DNA of 45,830 bases, taken from an uncultured Gammaproteobacteria bacterium (GTDB lineage: Bacteria > Pseudomonadota > Gammaproteobacteria > Arenicellales > JAANXG01). Each line of letters opens with the position of its first letter. Position 1 is the first letter of the stretch. Position numbers and translations under genes: made by a program. Below are positions 37,336-44,938 of this stretch, piece by piece. The notes beneath the pieces were generated by a model that ran no database searches, had not been told where the DNA came from, and was given only the letters and a program-made list of their open reading frames with translations. The DNA is taken from the NCBI GenBank assembly GCA_947258975.1, contig CAMYKK010000028.1, positions 1-45,830 on the forward strand, in the 5' to 3' direction.

Positions 37336-37539
37336 GTAGACGAGCCCATTTCCGGTAGCAGGCAAATTACAGATTCCTGTAATGCTTAATTGATCCCTGT
37401 TAGTCGGGGCTGGACGGTCTGTTTAATCGACGGATTCTGCGGTAGAGTCTTTAATCTGGCCGGATGTGACAGCAGTTTATTATGTAATTTCAATCTTCAA
37501 CTATCGACGTTTGTTGCCAAACTCAATCCAGACTTAGTT

Positions 37540-38676
37540 ATGACAACTGGGGAAACTACAGAATCGCTACCTACTACGTCCGTCGACAGTGACCGTGCAC
37601 TACCTTTCGGTATTCTCGCCTACCTCGGCGCCGGTGCCTCCATGCTGGTTTGTTACAGCAAGGCCATCCTGGTGGCCATTGGCATCCTCGGTCTGAATAT
37701 TCATTTTAATCCCCACGTGCAAGCGGTTTTGATGTGGGTATTAGGGACGGTAGCCGTTTACGGCCTCGTACAGGATCGCAAGGCACACCACAAAAATTAC
37801 GCTGTGATACTTGGTGCTGCGGGCGTTATTTTGATTATCGCCACGTTATATACCCATTATTCCGGGACCATCGAATTATCCGGGTACATCATGTTATTGG
37901 CGGCAGCATTTTTAAATCAGAACATCTTCCTGTCCCACCTCAACAAGCAAGTCGTATTGCAAGCCCGGGAATTGGAGGACTTAAACAGCAACCTCGAAAA
38001 GCGGGTAGAGGAGCAAGTAAACGAAATCGAAAGACTCGATCGGCTCAAGCGCTTTCTCGCCCCCGAGGTAGCCCGGCTGATTACGGAGGAGGAGGAGAAA
38101 TCTCTGCTACAGAGTCACCGCGCTTATATCGCGGCGGTTTTCTGCGATCTGCGAGGGTTCACTTCTTTTTCAGTCAACATGGAACCCGAGGAAGTGATGG
38201 GCGTACTGCAGGCCTACCACGAAAACTTCGGTCAACTGGTTGCAGACCACGGCGGTACCCTTACTCACCGCACTGGTGATGGCATGATGGTTTTCTTCAA
38301 TGATCCATTGCCGTGCGAAGAGCCAGTGTTCAAAGCAGTACAGCTGGCGTTGAGCATGCGTCAAAGTTTCTCTGACATGAATAAGGACTGGGAAAAGCAT
38401 GACTATAAACTTGGATTCGGCGTCGGCATCGCCAGTGGGTACGCCACGCTGGGCGTTATCGGCTTCGAGAAGAGGTACGACTACACCGCCAACGGCAACG
38501 TGGTAAACCTTGCCGCTAGGTTGTGTGACGAAGCCGGGGACGGTCAGATCCTGATCAGCCGCAAAGCTTATGTCGAAGTGGACGCACGGGTAGAGGTTGA
38601 ACCCATAGGTGACCTTACTTTGAAGGGATTCTCCACTCCGATTACGACTTACAACGTCCTCAGCGTAAGCTCCTGA
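37540..38676 (+). CDS. Membrane class III adenylate/guanylate cyclase
   Basis: A 378-residue protein from the ATG at 37540; the frame is open 50 codons further upstream without a good start. Four membrane helices (about 23-125) with text such as FNPHVQAVLMWVLGTVAVYGL recall MerC-type four-helix domains, though this is tentative. A coiled coil (LEKRVEEQVNEIERLDRLKR) leads to a class III cyclase domain: VFCDLRGFTSFS with the first metal Asp, GDGMMVFFNDP with the second, and YDYTANGNVVNLAARLCDEA with the transition-state Asn and Arg. The product should be cAMP or cGMP. It is divergent from the RND operon and followed by repeat-rich DNA. Confidence 0.88.
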   Translation: MTTGETTESLPTTSVDSDRALPFGILAYLGAGASMLVCYSKAILVAIGILGLNIHFNPHVQAVLMWVLGTVAVYGLVQDRKAHHKNYAVILGAAGVILIIATLYTHYSGTIELSGYIMLLAAAFLNQNIFLSHLNKQVVLQARELEDLNSNLEKRVEEQVNEIERLDRLKRFLAPEVARLITEEEEKSLLQSHRAYIAAVFCDLRGFTSFSVNMEPEEVMGVLQAYHENFGQLVADHGGTLTHRTGDGMMVFFNDPLPCEEPVFKAVQLALSMRQSFSDMNKDWEKHDYKLGFGVGIASGYATLGVIGFEKRYDYTANGNVVNLAARLCDEAGDGQILISRKAYVEVDARVEVEPIGDLTLKGFSTPITTYNVLSVSS

Positions 38677-39121
38677 TCACAACGAGTGATTGCTTTTTCG
38701 AAATGACTGCACTGCTGTGAACACCGGACCTTAAGGATACTGAATAGCATATGGCAGGATAGGGTCGGAGTGCATTTTTTTAAAATAATAGGGGACAGAC
38801 CACAGTTAATAACAATACTATTGGATTGCGACCGCGGTCCACGTGGAGTCATTACCAGAAATCGTGGTCTGTCCCTTATTAAATTATAGGTGTCTGTCAG
38901 CTCGATCGTATTCGAGACTTCAGTAATCCAGACATCCCTGGTCTTCGCCTTGTTCAAGAATGAGGAGCCTAATCGAAGCGCCCAATAAACTGAGACGAAA
39001 GAGTTCCCGTTCGGTTCGCGTTTTTCTTGAGGAAAATATGAAGGTCACAAAATGACTTTCGCCGTAGGCGCATTTGGGAATCTGACAGTCGAAAAGTTGA
39101 CTATCGAATCGCGGACGACAA
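38677..39121. other. Convergent gap of about 445 bases with chimeric repeat
   Basis: It lies between the ends of the cyclase gene and the sigma-54 activator gene and contains the chimeric palindrome at 38758-38881. The remainder shows no gene or RNA. Confidence 0.4.
38758..38881. repeat. Chimeric palindromic repeat: GGGTCGGAGTGCATT half plus GGGGACAGACCAC palindrome
   Basis: A left arm of the 31757-type element (AGGGTCGGAGTGCATTTTTT, 38761-38780) is joined to a second palindrome with arms 38786-38803 and 38864-38881 (17 of 18 paired: TAATAGGGGACAGACCAC against its complement) around a 60-base centre. The second palindrome belongs to the related GGGGACAGACC class. The composite lies in a convergent gap and may act as a bidirectional terminator. 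Confidence 0.7.
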
Positions 39122-40954
39122 TCAACTTTCCTTTGGGATGCCAAACACTTTCATGCGGTAAGTGAGTGTAGACGGCTTTAACTCCAGTAACTCTGCTGCA
39201 CCGCCGCTGCCCCAGATTTGCCAGTCCGAGTGCCGCAGAGCTGCGAGCATGTTCGCTTTCTCCAATTCACGCATCTCCGACTCGGTGACGAATTCCGTTT
39301 TTCCTGGTGCCGCGCAACCGACCGGAACCGTGGTATCGATTTTGCCTGGCGCGGCAAGATTTAGGCGGGTCTGACCTGCCTTGGTCAGGATAACGGCGCG
39401 CTCGATTACGTTTTTGAGCTCGCGGATATTGCCTGGCCAGCGATGGTGTTGCAGGTTATTTGCCTGTTGTTTTGACAGACGCAGTGGAGCGCGCCCCAAC
39501 TCCGCGCAGGTGCGTTTGAGGAAGTGCTGGGCAAGTGGAGCGACGTCTTCGGCGCGCGCCCGCAGGGACGGCACTTCAATCGGAAAGACACTCAGGCGAT
39601 AGAACAAGTCCTCCCGAAAGCGCCCGGCATCAACTTCCGCTTCCAGGTCGCGGTTCGTGGCCGCCACAATGCGCACATCGACCTTGATCGTTCGATCCTC
39701 ACCAACGCGCTCGAATTCACGTTCCTGGAGTGCCCGTAATAACTTGCCTTGCAGGGTCAAGGGGATTTCGCCGACCTCATCTAAAAACACTGTTCCCCCG
39801 TCCGCCAGTTGCAGACGGCCGACGCGGTCGCGATGGGCGCCGGTAAAAGCACCTTTTACATGACCGAAAAACTCGCTCTCGAACAGATCCTTTGGGATTG
39901 ACGCACAATTGACTTTTACCAGGGGTTTTTCAGCACGGTTACTCTGCGCATGGATAGCACGCGCAACCATCTCCTTGCCAACACCGGACTCGCCGAGTAT
40001 CAGGACACCCGCGGGTGTTGCGGCTACCGCTTCGATCTGTGCGAGGGTGCGTTTTAACGCCGGACTTGTACCGATCATCCCGCCGACGTCAGACACCACA
40101 TTAATTTCGTCGCGCAGGTAATCTCGCTCCAGCTCTAGCTGCTCCTTTAAGTGCTTGATCTCCTGATACGCCGCTTCGCGTTGATGTTCGATCTCCTTAC
40201 GTTGGGAGATGTCACGAAATACAACCACGGCACCGTTGAGCTTGTCGTCCTGCCGGATCGGTGTGCTCGTGTATTCAACAGGCACGGGGGATCCGTTGGT
40301 ATGCCAGAACACTTCGTCATCGACACGATGTACCTCACCGTCTTTGAGTGCAGCGTAGATGGGGCATTCATCGCGGGGGTAAGGTGATCCGTCTGCACGG
40401 GAATGGTGGTGTACGTCATGCGCCGGTCGACCGATAATGTCTTCAGGTTTCCAGCCTAGAATCTGTGCTGTTGCGGCGTTACCGAAGGTGGTCCGTCCCT
40501 CGCAGTCCAGCCCGTAAATCCCCTCGCCCGCCGCATCAAGGATCAACTGGTGCGAGGTTTGCAAGCGCCGCAGTTCGCCCAATGTCTGGTTGAGTTCTTC
40601 GCCACAGGTGGCATCCAGTAACACCCAAGGCTGCTCGTGTGCCTTAGGTTGTACGCACCATGCGGACAACAGCCCCTCAGTGATACCGCTCTTTCCCATC
40701 AAGCTCACGGAACTTTCGTGCAGCGATGTCCCTTTGTGCAACAAATCCTTGAGCTGCCCCGGTAAATCAGACCTTTCAATCAGTGAGAACAAATCGGCAA
40801 GCTGTATTTCCAGCCCATGGTTACCCGCCAATCCCCCCGTTAATCCGAGGTGCTCGCGCCAACCCCGGCTGACATGACGACAAACGAGCTGCGCGTCCAG
40901 CGCCGCAAGCATTGTGGGTGCCTCCTGAAACAGCCAGGGGGAAATTTCGATCAT
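39122..40954 (-). CDS. PAS-AAA+-Fis sigma-54-dependent activator
   Basis: A 610-residue bacterial enhancer-binding protein. Residues 1-130 are a weak PAS-like input domain; a clear PAS domain follows (about 150-265; LILDAAGEGIYGLDCEGRTTF, HHHSRADGSPYPRDECPI); then a coiled linker and a complete sigma-54 AAA+ domain: Walker A GESGVGKE (about 320), GAFTGA intact (about 368), Walker B GGTVFLDEVGEI, and WPGNIRELKNVIERAV. The C-terminal Fis helix-turn-helix (WQIWGSGGAAELLELKPSTL) binds DNA. The start at 40954 is supported by GAGGAAA just upstream. It is divergent from the doxX operon, whose promoter has the -24/-12 form, so it almost certainly controls that operon. The inducer is unknown. Confidence 0.93.
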   Translation of the reverse strand: MIEISPWLFQEAPTMLAALDAQLVCRHVSRGWREHLGLTGGLAGNHGLEIQLADLFSLIERSDLPGQLKDLLHKGTSLHESSVSLMGKSGITEGLLSAWCVQPKAHEQPWVLLDATCGEELNQTLGELRRLQTSHQLILDAAGEGIYGLDCEGRTTFGNAATAQILGWKPEDIIGRPAHDVHHHSRADGSPYPRDECPIYAALKDGEVHRVDDEVFWHTNGSPVPVEYTSTPIRQDDKLNGAVVVFRDISQRKEIEHQREAAYQEIKHLKEQLELERDYLRDEINVVSDVGGMIGTSPALKRTLAQIEAVAATPAGVLILGESGVGKEMVARAIHAQSNRAEKPLVKVNCASIPKDLFESEFFGHVKGAFTGAHRDRVGRLQLADGGTVFLDEVGEIPLTLQGKLLRALQEREFERVGEDRTIKVDVRIVAATNRDLEAEVDAGRFREDLFYRLSVFPIEVPSLRARAEDVAPLAQHFLKRTCAELGRAPLRLSKQQANNLQHHRWPGNIRELKNVIERAVILTKAGQTRLNLAAPGKIDTTVPVGCAAPGKTEFVTESEMRELEKANMLAALRHSDWQIWGSGGAAELLELKPSTLTYRMKVFGIPKES

Positions 40955-40962
40955 GGTCTTTT

Positions 40963-41014
40963 CCTCAAGTATTTGAGGATTGCACCACAGAATATTGAGG
41001 AACACAAATATTTG
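40963..41014. promoter_or_regulatory. Candidate enhancer sites for the sigma-54 activator
   Basis: Three related elements lie in the divergent gap: CCTCAA-N4-TTGAGG at 40963-40978, AATATTGAGG at 40991-41000, and the palindrome CAAATATTTG followed by AT at 41005-41014. They share an ATATTTGAGG-like half-site in the same orientation. They lie about 50-100 bases upstream of the -24 element, a normal place for activator binding. The first overlaps the activator's own leader, so autoregulation is possible. Confidence 0.5.
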
Positions 41015-41062
41015 ATGGGCTCATATCTCTATAACGCACTGTTTTCATTACTAATACCTAGT

Positions 41063-41078
41063 TGGCACGAAAAATGAA
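41063..41078 (+). promoter_or_regulatory. Sigma-54 promoter of the doxX operon
   Basis: TGGCACGAAAAATGAA matches the consensus TGGCACG-N4-TTGCW at all seven -24 positions and three of five -12 positions, including the key G. It lies 44 bases before the doxX start and next to a divergent sigma-54 activator. The C of the -12 GC is A, which would weaken it. Confidence 0.65.
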
Positions 41079-41122
41079 GTGGGAGAGATGAACAAATCAA
41101 TTCGACTCAAGAGGAGAAAGTC

Positions 41123-41563
41123 ATGAATGCACTGAATGTGATTACCCCCAACGCCCATTGGTTATTACGCGCCGCGCTTGCCGGTGTGTTCGTCTACCAC
41201 GGCACGCTGAAGTTCATGGACCTGGAAGGGTTCGCGCAGATGTTACCCATCTCGTACATCGAAACGGTACTCGTCGCCCTGGCGGAATGGCTAGGCGGCG
41301 TACTGGTTCTGCTGGGTGGATTCGGCAAAGACCGGTGGTCCGATCTTGCCACTCGACTCGGTGCCGCCATACAGATTCCGGTCATGGTCGGCGCTATCGC
41401 GCTGGTCCACTGGGGCCGCTGGAATTTTGTTCCCGCGGAGAACTTTCCCATGGGCGGGATGGAGTTTCAGGTGACGCTCTTGCTGGTGGCGCTCTACCTG
41501 GTCGTTACCGGCAACCACGCATTGCGTAACGCACCCTCAACAAACCCTGCGGTTGTTGCGTAA
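41123..41563 (+). CDS. DoxX-family membrane protein
   Basis: A 146-residue inner-membrane protein with four helices. The family start is WLLRAALAGVFVYHGTLKFMDLEGF, then ALAEWLGGVLVLLGG and QIPVMVGAIALVHWGRWNF. DoxX proteins include quinol-oxidase-associated and thiosulfate:quinone subunits as well as oxidative-stress membrane partners; which role applies here is not shown. It has a strong AGGAG ribosome binding site. It is the first gene of the sigma-54-controlled operon, followed by an exported hydrolase, a glutaredoxin and an alpha/beta hydrolase. Confidence 0.88.
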   Translation: MNALNVITPNAHWLLRAALAGVFVYHGTLKFMDLEGFAQMLPISYIETVLVALAEWLGGVLVLLGGFGKDRWSDLATRLGAAIQIPVMVGAIALVHWGRWNFVPAENFPMGGMEFQVTLLLVALYLVVTGNHALRNAPSTNPAVVA

Positions 41564-41605
41564 ACCGTTCTGCTCCGCGGGCCTAGTTACAAAGTAATAC
41601 CTGAA

Positions 41606-41630
41606 GGACAGTGACGTGACTCCACTGTCC
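41606..41630 (+). promoter_or_regulatory. Hairpin between doxX and the hydrolase gene
   Basis: GGACAGTG (41606-41613) and CACTGTCC (41623-41630) form a perfect 8-bp stem with a 9-base loop and no T tail. It may set relative expression by partial termination or RNA stabilisation within the operon. Confidence 0.35.
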
Positions 41631-41700
41631 CATCGAATCCAGTGAAAGACGCATTGCTGTGTAAACCAATATTCATCAACCGACAACCGAGGAGAAGACC

Positions 41701-42438
41701 ATGAATACATTGATCAAAACCCTAATTGCAGCATTCACAATGAGCGCCGCAGTTTCCACCGGTAACGCCGCCCTACCCGATCCCGGCATGCAGATTGAAA
41801 AGGGCCGCACTGCACTGGTCGTGACTGATCCACAGAACGACTTCCTAAGTCCCAAGGGGGTTACCTGGGGCGTGGTGGGCAAGAGCGTCGAGACCAACAA
41901 CGCCGTGGAGAACATCGAAACGTTATTCAAGACCGCCAAGGCCAATGACATCCCAGTGTTCGTCTCTCCGCACTACTACTATCCGCACGATCATGGCTGG
42001 AAGTTCGAAGGGGCGCTCGAAAAGTTGATGCACAACATCGGCATGTTCGATCGTAAGAGCCCGTTAGACGTCGATGGATTTTCAGGTTCCGGTGCAGACT
42101 GGTTGGAACGTTACAAGCTATACATCGACGATGGACGTACAACGGTTACCAGCCCGCACAAAGTCTACGGCCCGGAAACCAACGACCTGGTGTTGCAGCT
42201 TCGCAAGCAAGGCATCGACAAGGTCATTCTCGCTGGCATGTCTGCCAACCTCTGCACCGAGTCGCATATGCGCGAGCTACTGGAGCAGGGCTTTGAAGTC
42301 GCGGTGGTTGCTGATGCCACGGCTGCGGCGCAGGTCGAGGAAGGTGATGGCTACGCGGCTGCGTTGGTGAACTTTCGCTACATGGCCAATGCGGTCTGGA
42401 CCACCCGCGAGGCCGAACAGGCCATGCAAGCTAAGTAA
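41701..42438 (+). CDS. Exported isochorismatase-fold cysteine hydrolase
   Basis: A 245-residue cysteine hydrolase with a signal peptide (IAAFTMSAAVSTGNAA), unusual because most family members are cytosolic. The catalytic triad is visible: Asp in VVTDPQNDF, Lys in SPHKVYG, Cys in AGMSANLCTESHMRE. The family hydrolyses amides or related bonds (nicotinamide, carbamates, isochorismate). A strong GAGGAGAAG ribosome binding site lies nine bases upstream. Second gene of the sigma-54 operon. The periplasmic location suggests it acts on a compound before uptake. Substrate unknown. Confidence 0.87.
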   Translation: MNTLIKTLIAAFTMSAAVSTGNAALPDPGMQIEKGRTALVVTDPQNDFLSPKGVTWGVVGKSVETNNAVENIETLFKTAKANDIPVFVSPHYYYPHDHGWKFEGALEKLMHNIGMFDRKSPLDVDGFSGSGADWLERYKLYIDDGRTTVTSPHKVYGPETNDLVLQLRKQGIDKVILAGMSANLCTESHMRELLEQGFEVAVVADATAAAQVEEGDGYAAALVNFRYMANAVWTTREAEQAMQAK

Positions 42439-42473
42439 ACCCTAATCCTAACCATCATAAGGGAGAAAGGACC

Positions 42474-42713
42474 ATGCAACATATTAAAGTCTATTCGACC
42501 CACCACTGCCCGTGGTGCGTGCGCGCCAAGGCTCTACTCGATGCCCGTGGACTGGATTACGAGGAGATCAATATTTCTGCGGATACGGATCGCACGCGGG
42601 AGATGGTGGAAAGATCCGGCCGGCGCACGGTGCCACAGATCTTCATCGACGACCAACCCATCGGCGGATTCGTTGAACTCTCGGCGCTCGACCAGAAAGG
42701 CAAACTGAATTAA
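42474..42713 (+). CDS. Glutaredoxin with CPWC active site
   Basis: A 79-residue thioredoxin-fold protein of the GrxC class that reduces disulfides or glutathione adducts. The active site is HHCPWCVRA (CPWC instead of the common CPYC), with the cis-Pro motif RTVPQIFID. The usual glutathione-contacting GGxDDL segment reads GGFVELSAL, a deviation that may alter glutathione binding. It has no signal peptide, so it is cytosolic, unlike the exported hydrolases around it. GGGAGAAAGG precedes the ATG. Third gene of the sigma-54 operon. Confidence 0.88.
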   Translation: MQHIKVYSTHHCPWCVRAKALLDARGLDYEEINISADTDRTREMVERSGRRTVPQIFIDDQPIGGFVELSALDQKGKLN

Positions 42714-42748
42714 CCGTTAACTACATCTTTACCACGAGGAGAACACTC

Positions 42749-43801
42749 ATGTTTAAGTCGAAACCAATGGCGAGAAGCCTGGTTTTATCGGCAACGATGC
42801 TTACGTCGAGCATGGCGGCCCCTCTAGCCGTCGGAGGCTCGTCACCACAGGCCTCTGCCGGGAACGTATCGCGGGCTGCGGTGAACGCAGTGGAGAACCA
42901 CCGTCAGACGGCTCACAACACGATAACTGTCAACGGAGTGGAAATCTTTTATCGCGAAGCCGGGCCGGTCGATGCCCCAACCATTCTGTTGCTGCATGGT
43001 TTCCCCACTTCGTCCCATATGTTCCGCAACTTGATGCCCGCGTTGGGGGATCAGTATCACTTGGTGGCGCCGGATTATCCCGGCTTTGGGAACAGCGCAC
43101 AGCCGTCGATGAAGGAATTTGTATATAGCTTCGACAACCTGGCGACCCTCATCGAGGCCTTCGTCACCAAGCTAGGTATCGGGCAGTACAGTTTGTACCT
43201 GATGGATTACGGTGCGCCAATCGGCTTCCGCCTTGCGGCCAAGCATCCAGAGCGGGTGCAGTCATTGATCATTCAGAATGGTAACGCGTACAAGGAAGGG
43301 CTGCGCGATTTCTGGGATCCGATTCGTAAATACTGGAAAGACCCAACGGCTGAGAACGCCGAGCCATTGGCGGCATTTATTTCGCCTGAGGGCGTGAAGT
43401 GGCAATACACCCATGGTGTACGCAATGAAAACACCATCAGCCCGGACAACTGGAAGATCGATCTACACCACCTGACCCGTGAAGGCAATCCAGAAATCCA
43501 ACTGGCCCTGTTCTACGACTACCAGAACAATGTCCCGCATTATCCAGCGTGGCAGGCTTACTTCCGCAAGTACCAGCCGCCAGCCCTGGTCGTCTGGGGC
43601 AAGAACGATTACATCTTCCCCGCTGACGGCGCGCATCCCTACAAGCAAGATCTCAAACACCTTGAGTTTCATTTGCTGGACACAGGGCACTTTGCACTGG
43701 AAGAAGACGGCATCGTGATTGCTCGGCATATCCGTCGATTTCTGGAACGTCACGTCGCCGGCAACCAAAGGGAAACTCATAGAGCCGTGGCGAAAAAATA
43801 G
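42749..43801 (+). CDS. Exported alpha/beta hydrolase with Asp nucleophile (epoxide hydrolase/haloalkane dehalogenase-like)
   Basis: A 350-residue exported hydrolase. The signal region ([20 protein letters not shown]) is followed by the oxyanion motif [12 protein letters not shown] and the nucleophile elbow [12 protein letters not shown], where Asp occupies the nucleophile position as in epoxide hydrolases and dehalogenases, then a cap domain, WGKNDYIFP as the acid region and [11 protein letters not shown] carrying the catalytic His. An Asp nucleophile implies an alkyl-enzyme ester, hence epoxide or C-halogen substrates. It has a GAGGAGAA ribosome binding site and is the last gene of the sigma-54 operon, before a terminator-like hairpin. 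It should act in the periplasm. Confidence 0.88.
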   Translation: MFKSKPMARSLVLSATMLTSSMAAPLAVGGSSPQASAGNVSRAAVNAVENHRQTAHNTITVNGVEIFYREAGPVDAPTILLLHGFPTSSHMFRNLMPALGDQYHLVAPDYPGFGNSAQPSMKEFVYSFDNLATLIEAFVTKLGIGQYSLYLMDYGAPIGFRLAAKHPERVQSLIIQNGNAYKEGLRDFWDPIRKYWKDPTAENAEPLAAFISPEGVKWQYTHGVRNENTISPDNWKIDLHHLTREGNPEIQLALFYDYQNNVPHYPAWQAYFRKYQPPALVVWGKNDYIFPADGAHPYKQDLKHLEFHLLDTGHFALEEDGIVIARHIRRFLERHVAGNQRETHRAVAKK

Positions 43802-43884
43802 CCCCACAGCGTTGGACCTCGACACGAGGCGCAATGACCGTCAACATGATTACTAAATTCCGTTTGGGTAATTGCTGACTTATT

Positions 43885-43906
43885 GGGCGAGGCGAGTGCC
43901 TCGCCC
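43885..43906 (+). terminator. Terminator-like hairpin after the sigma-54 operon
   Basis: GGGCGAGGC and GCCTCGCCC form a perfect 9-bp stem with a GAGT loop, 84 bases past the last stop of the operon. The following sequence TGGTCTTTG is only partly T-rich. Confidence 0.55.
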
Positions 43907-44250
43907 TGGTCTTTGCGAGAAAGTGAACGTGTTCCTTGCGAGAAATGACCCCGGGTAATAAATGTGAGGCGTTCGAAGAGAGGAATTCCGGGATTCCTAA
44001 CTTAAAAACTGGACTAAACATCTTGGGCTGCCCATGGATCCGCGTCACACTTTCGTCACAGTGGACTCAAGATGGTCACAGAAGATGTCAGCTAATCTCT
44101 TGATAAACTTGGTGGCTATGGGTAAACAGGACGACGTGCAGGATGCACGAGTGCCGCGCAGCACACGACGGGCGAGAGCGGCCTCGAACCACCGGCACCG
44201 GCATTATGAGAACGACAAGAAAGTCGTTACTTTTTGTTTTAATTAACATA

Positions 44251-44313
44251 TTTCGGGACGCCCGTTGCTCAAACTGCCTTATTCTGCACAACGATGCAGG
44301 ACTCACTCCCGCA
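44251..44313 (+). repeat. Diverged 63-bp repeat, copy B
   Basis: Ungapped match to 26627-26689 at 50 of 63 positions. It lies 17 bases before the stop of the DUF5615 gene, in the same relative setting as copy A. Confidence 0.6.
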
Positions 44314-44329
44314 TGGACATCTTGCCCTA

Positions 44330-44683
44330 CTAGAGTTTTAATGAGACGTGTACCCGACCCGGCTGCACCACCGCAAACCGCCCCTCAAGTTTGTGTTCTT
44401 CGTTGCTTGCTAATTCAACTATGGATCGCGCCATCGCCTTTCGCGCATTCGCTGGATATCGAATCAAGACGACACCTGATGACTGTGCGGAACTAGCAAA
44501 CACGAGCTGTCCAAAATCTTTGTCTTCTGTCAGTAAGACCCTTGACTCTCGTACGGCCATTTCTATTACTTCGACATCCTCGGCACCGGGCATCGCGTCA
44601 CGGACCGCTGTAACATCAAAGCCCGCCGATTTTAGCGCTCGCACTACCGCGAAATCGCGGCTTTCATCCGCAAGAAACCGCAT
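44330..44683 (-). CDS. DUF5615 PIN-like toxin
   Basis: A 117-residue protein of the DUF5615 family, a compact PIN-like fold predicted to be an RNase toxin. The acidic residues expected in the active site are visible: FLADESRD at the start, GAEDVEVIEMA, and LTEDKDFGQLVF. It starts three bases after the stop of the DUF433 gene on the same strand, the standard antitoxin-toxin order. Toxin activity is inferred from the family pairing. Confidence 0.88.
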   Translation of the reverse strand: MRFLADESRDFAVVRALKSAGFDVTAVRDAMPGAEDVEVIEMAVRESRVLLTEDKDFGQLVFASSAQSSGVVLIRYPANARKAMARSIVELASNEEHKLEGRFAVVQPGRVHVSLKL

Positions 44684-44686
44684 CCA

Positions 44687-44938
44687 TTATCCCTTGGCGG
44701 CGCTTTCTGTACTCTCTAATAGAATCGTTTCCTCGTGGGCGAGCGTATCGGCCGCATAGGCAACCGCTGCCTTGATGTCGGCCTCAGTCAATCCTGGGTA
44801 GGCATCTAACAGGTCGCGTTCAGAAGCACCCTCACTGATCTTGCGCAAGATCAGCTCAACAGTAATGCGGGTACCCCGGACCACAGGCTTCCCGAGCATC
44901 AATTTGGGATTGACCTCGATGCGATCTGTAACTGTCAT
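44687..44938 (-). CDS. DUF433 antitoxin
   Basis: An 83-residue protein of the DUF433 family with a winged/Fis-like helix-turn-helix. Typical text is RIEVNPKLMLGKPVVRGTRITVELIL, SERDLLDAYPGLTEADI and AAVAYAADTL. It is paired with the DUF5615 gene three bases downstream. It probably neutralises the toxin and represses the operon, as in other toxin-antitoxin pairs. Confidence 0.88.
   Translation of the reverse strand: MTVTDRIEVNPKLMLGKPVVRGTRITVELILRKISEGASERDLLDAYPGLTEADIKAAVAYAADTLAHEETILLESTESAAKG

Larger units (their letters stand above)
43802..44329. other. Gene-free convergent region of about 530 bases
   Basis: Contains the operon's terminator-like hairpin and copy B of the 63-bp repeat. 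No gene or RNA is recognised in the remainder. Confidence 0.4.
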
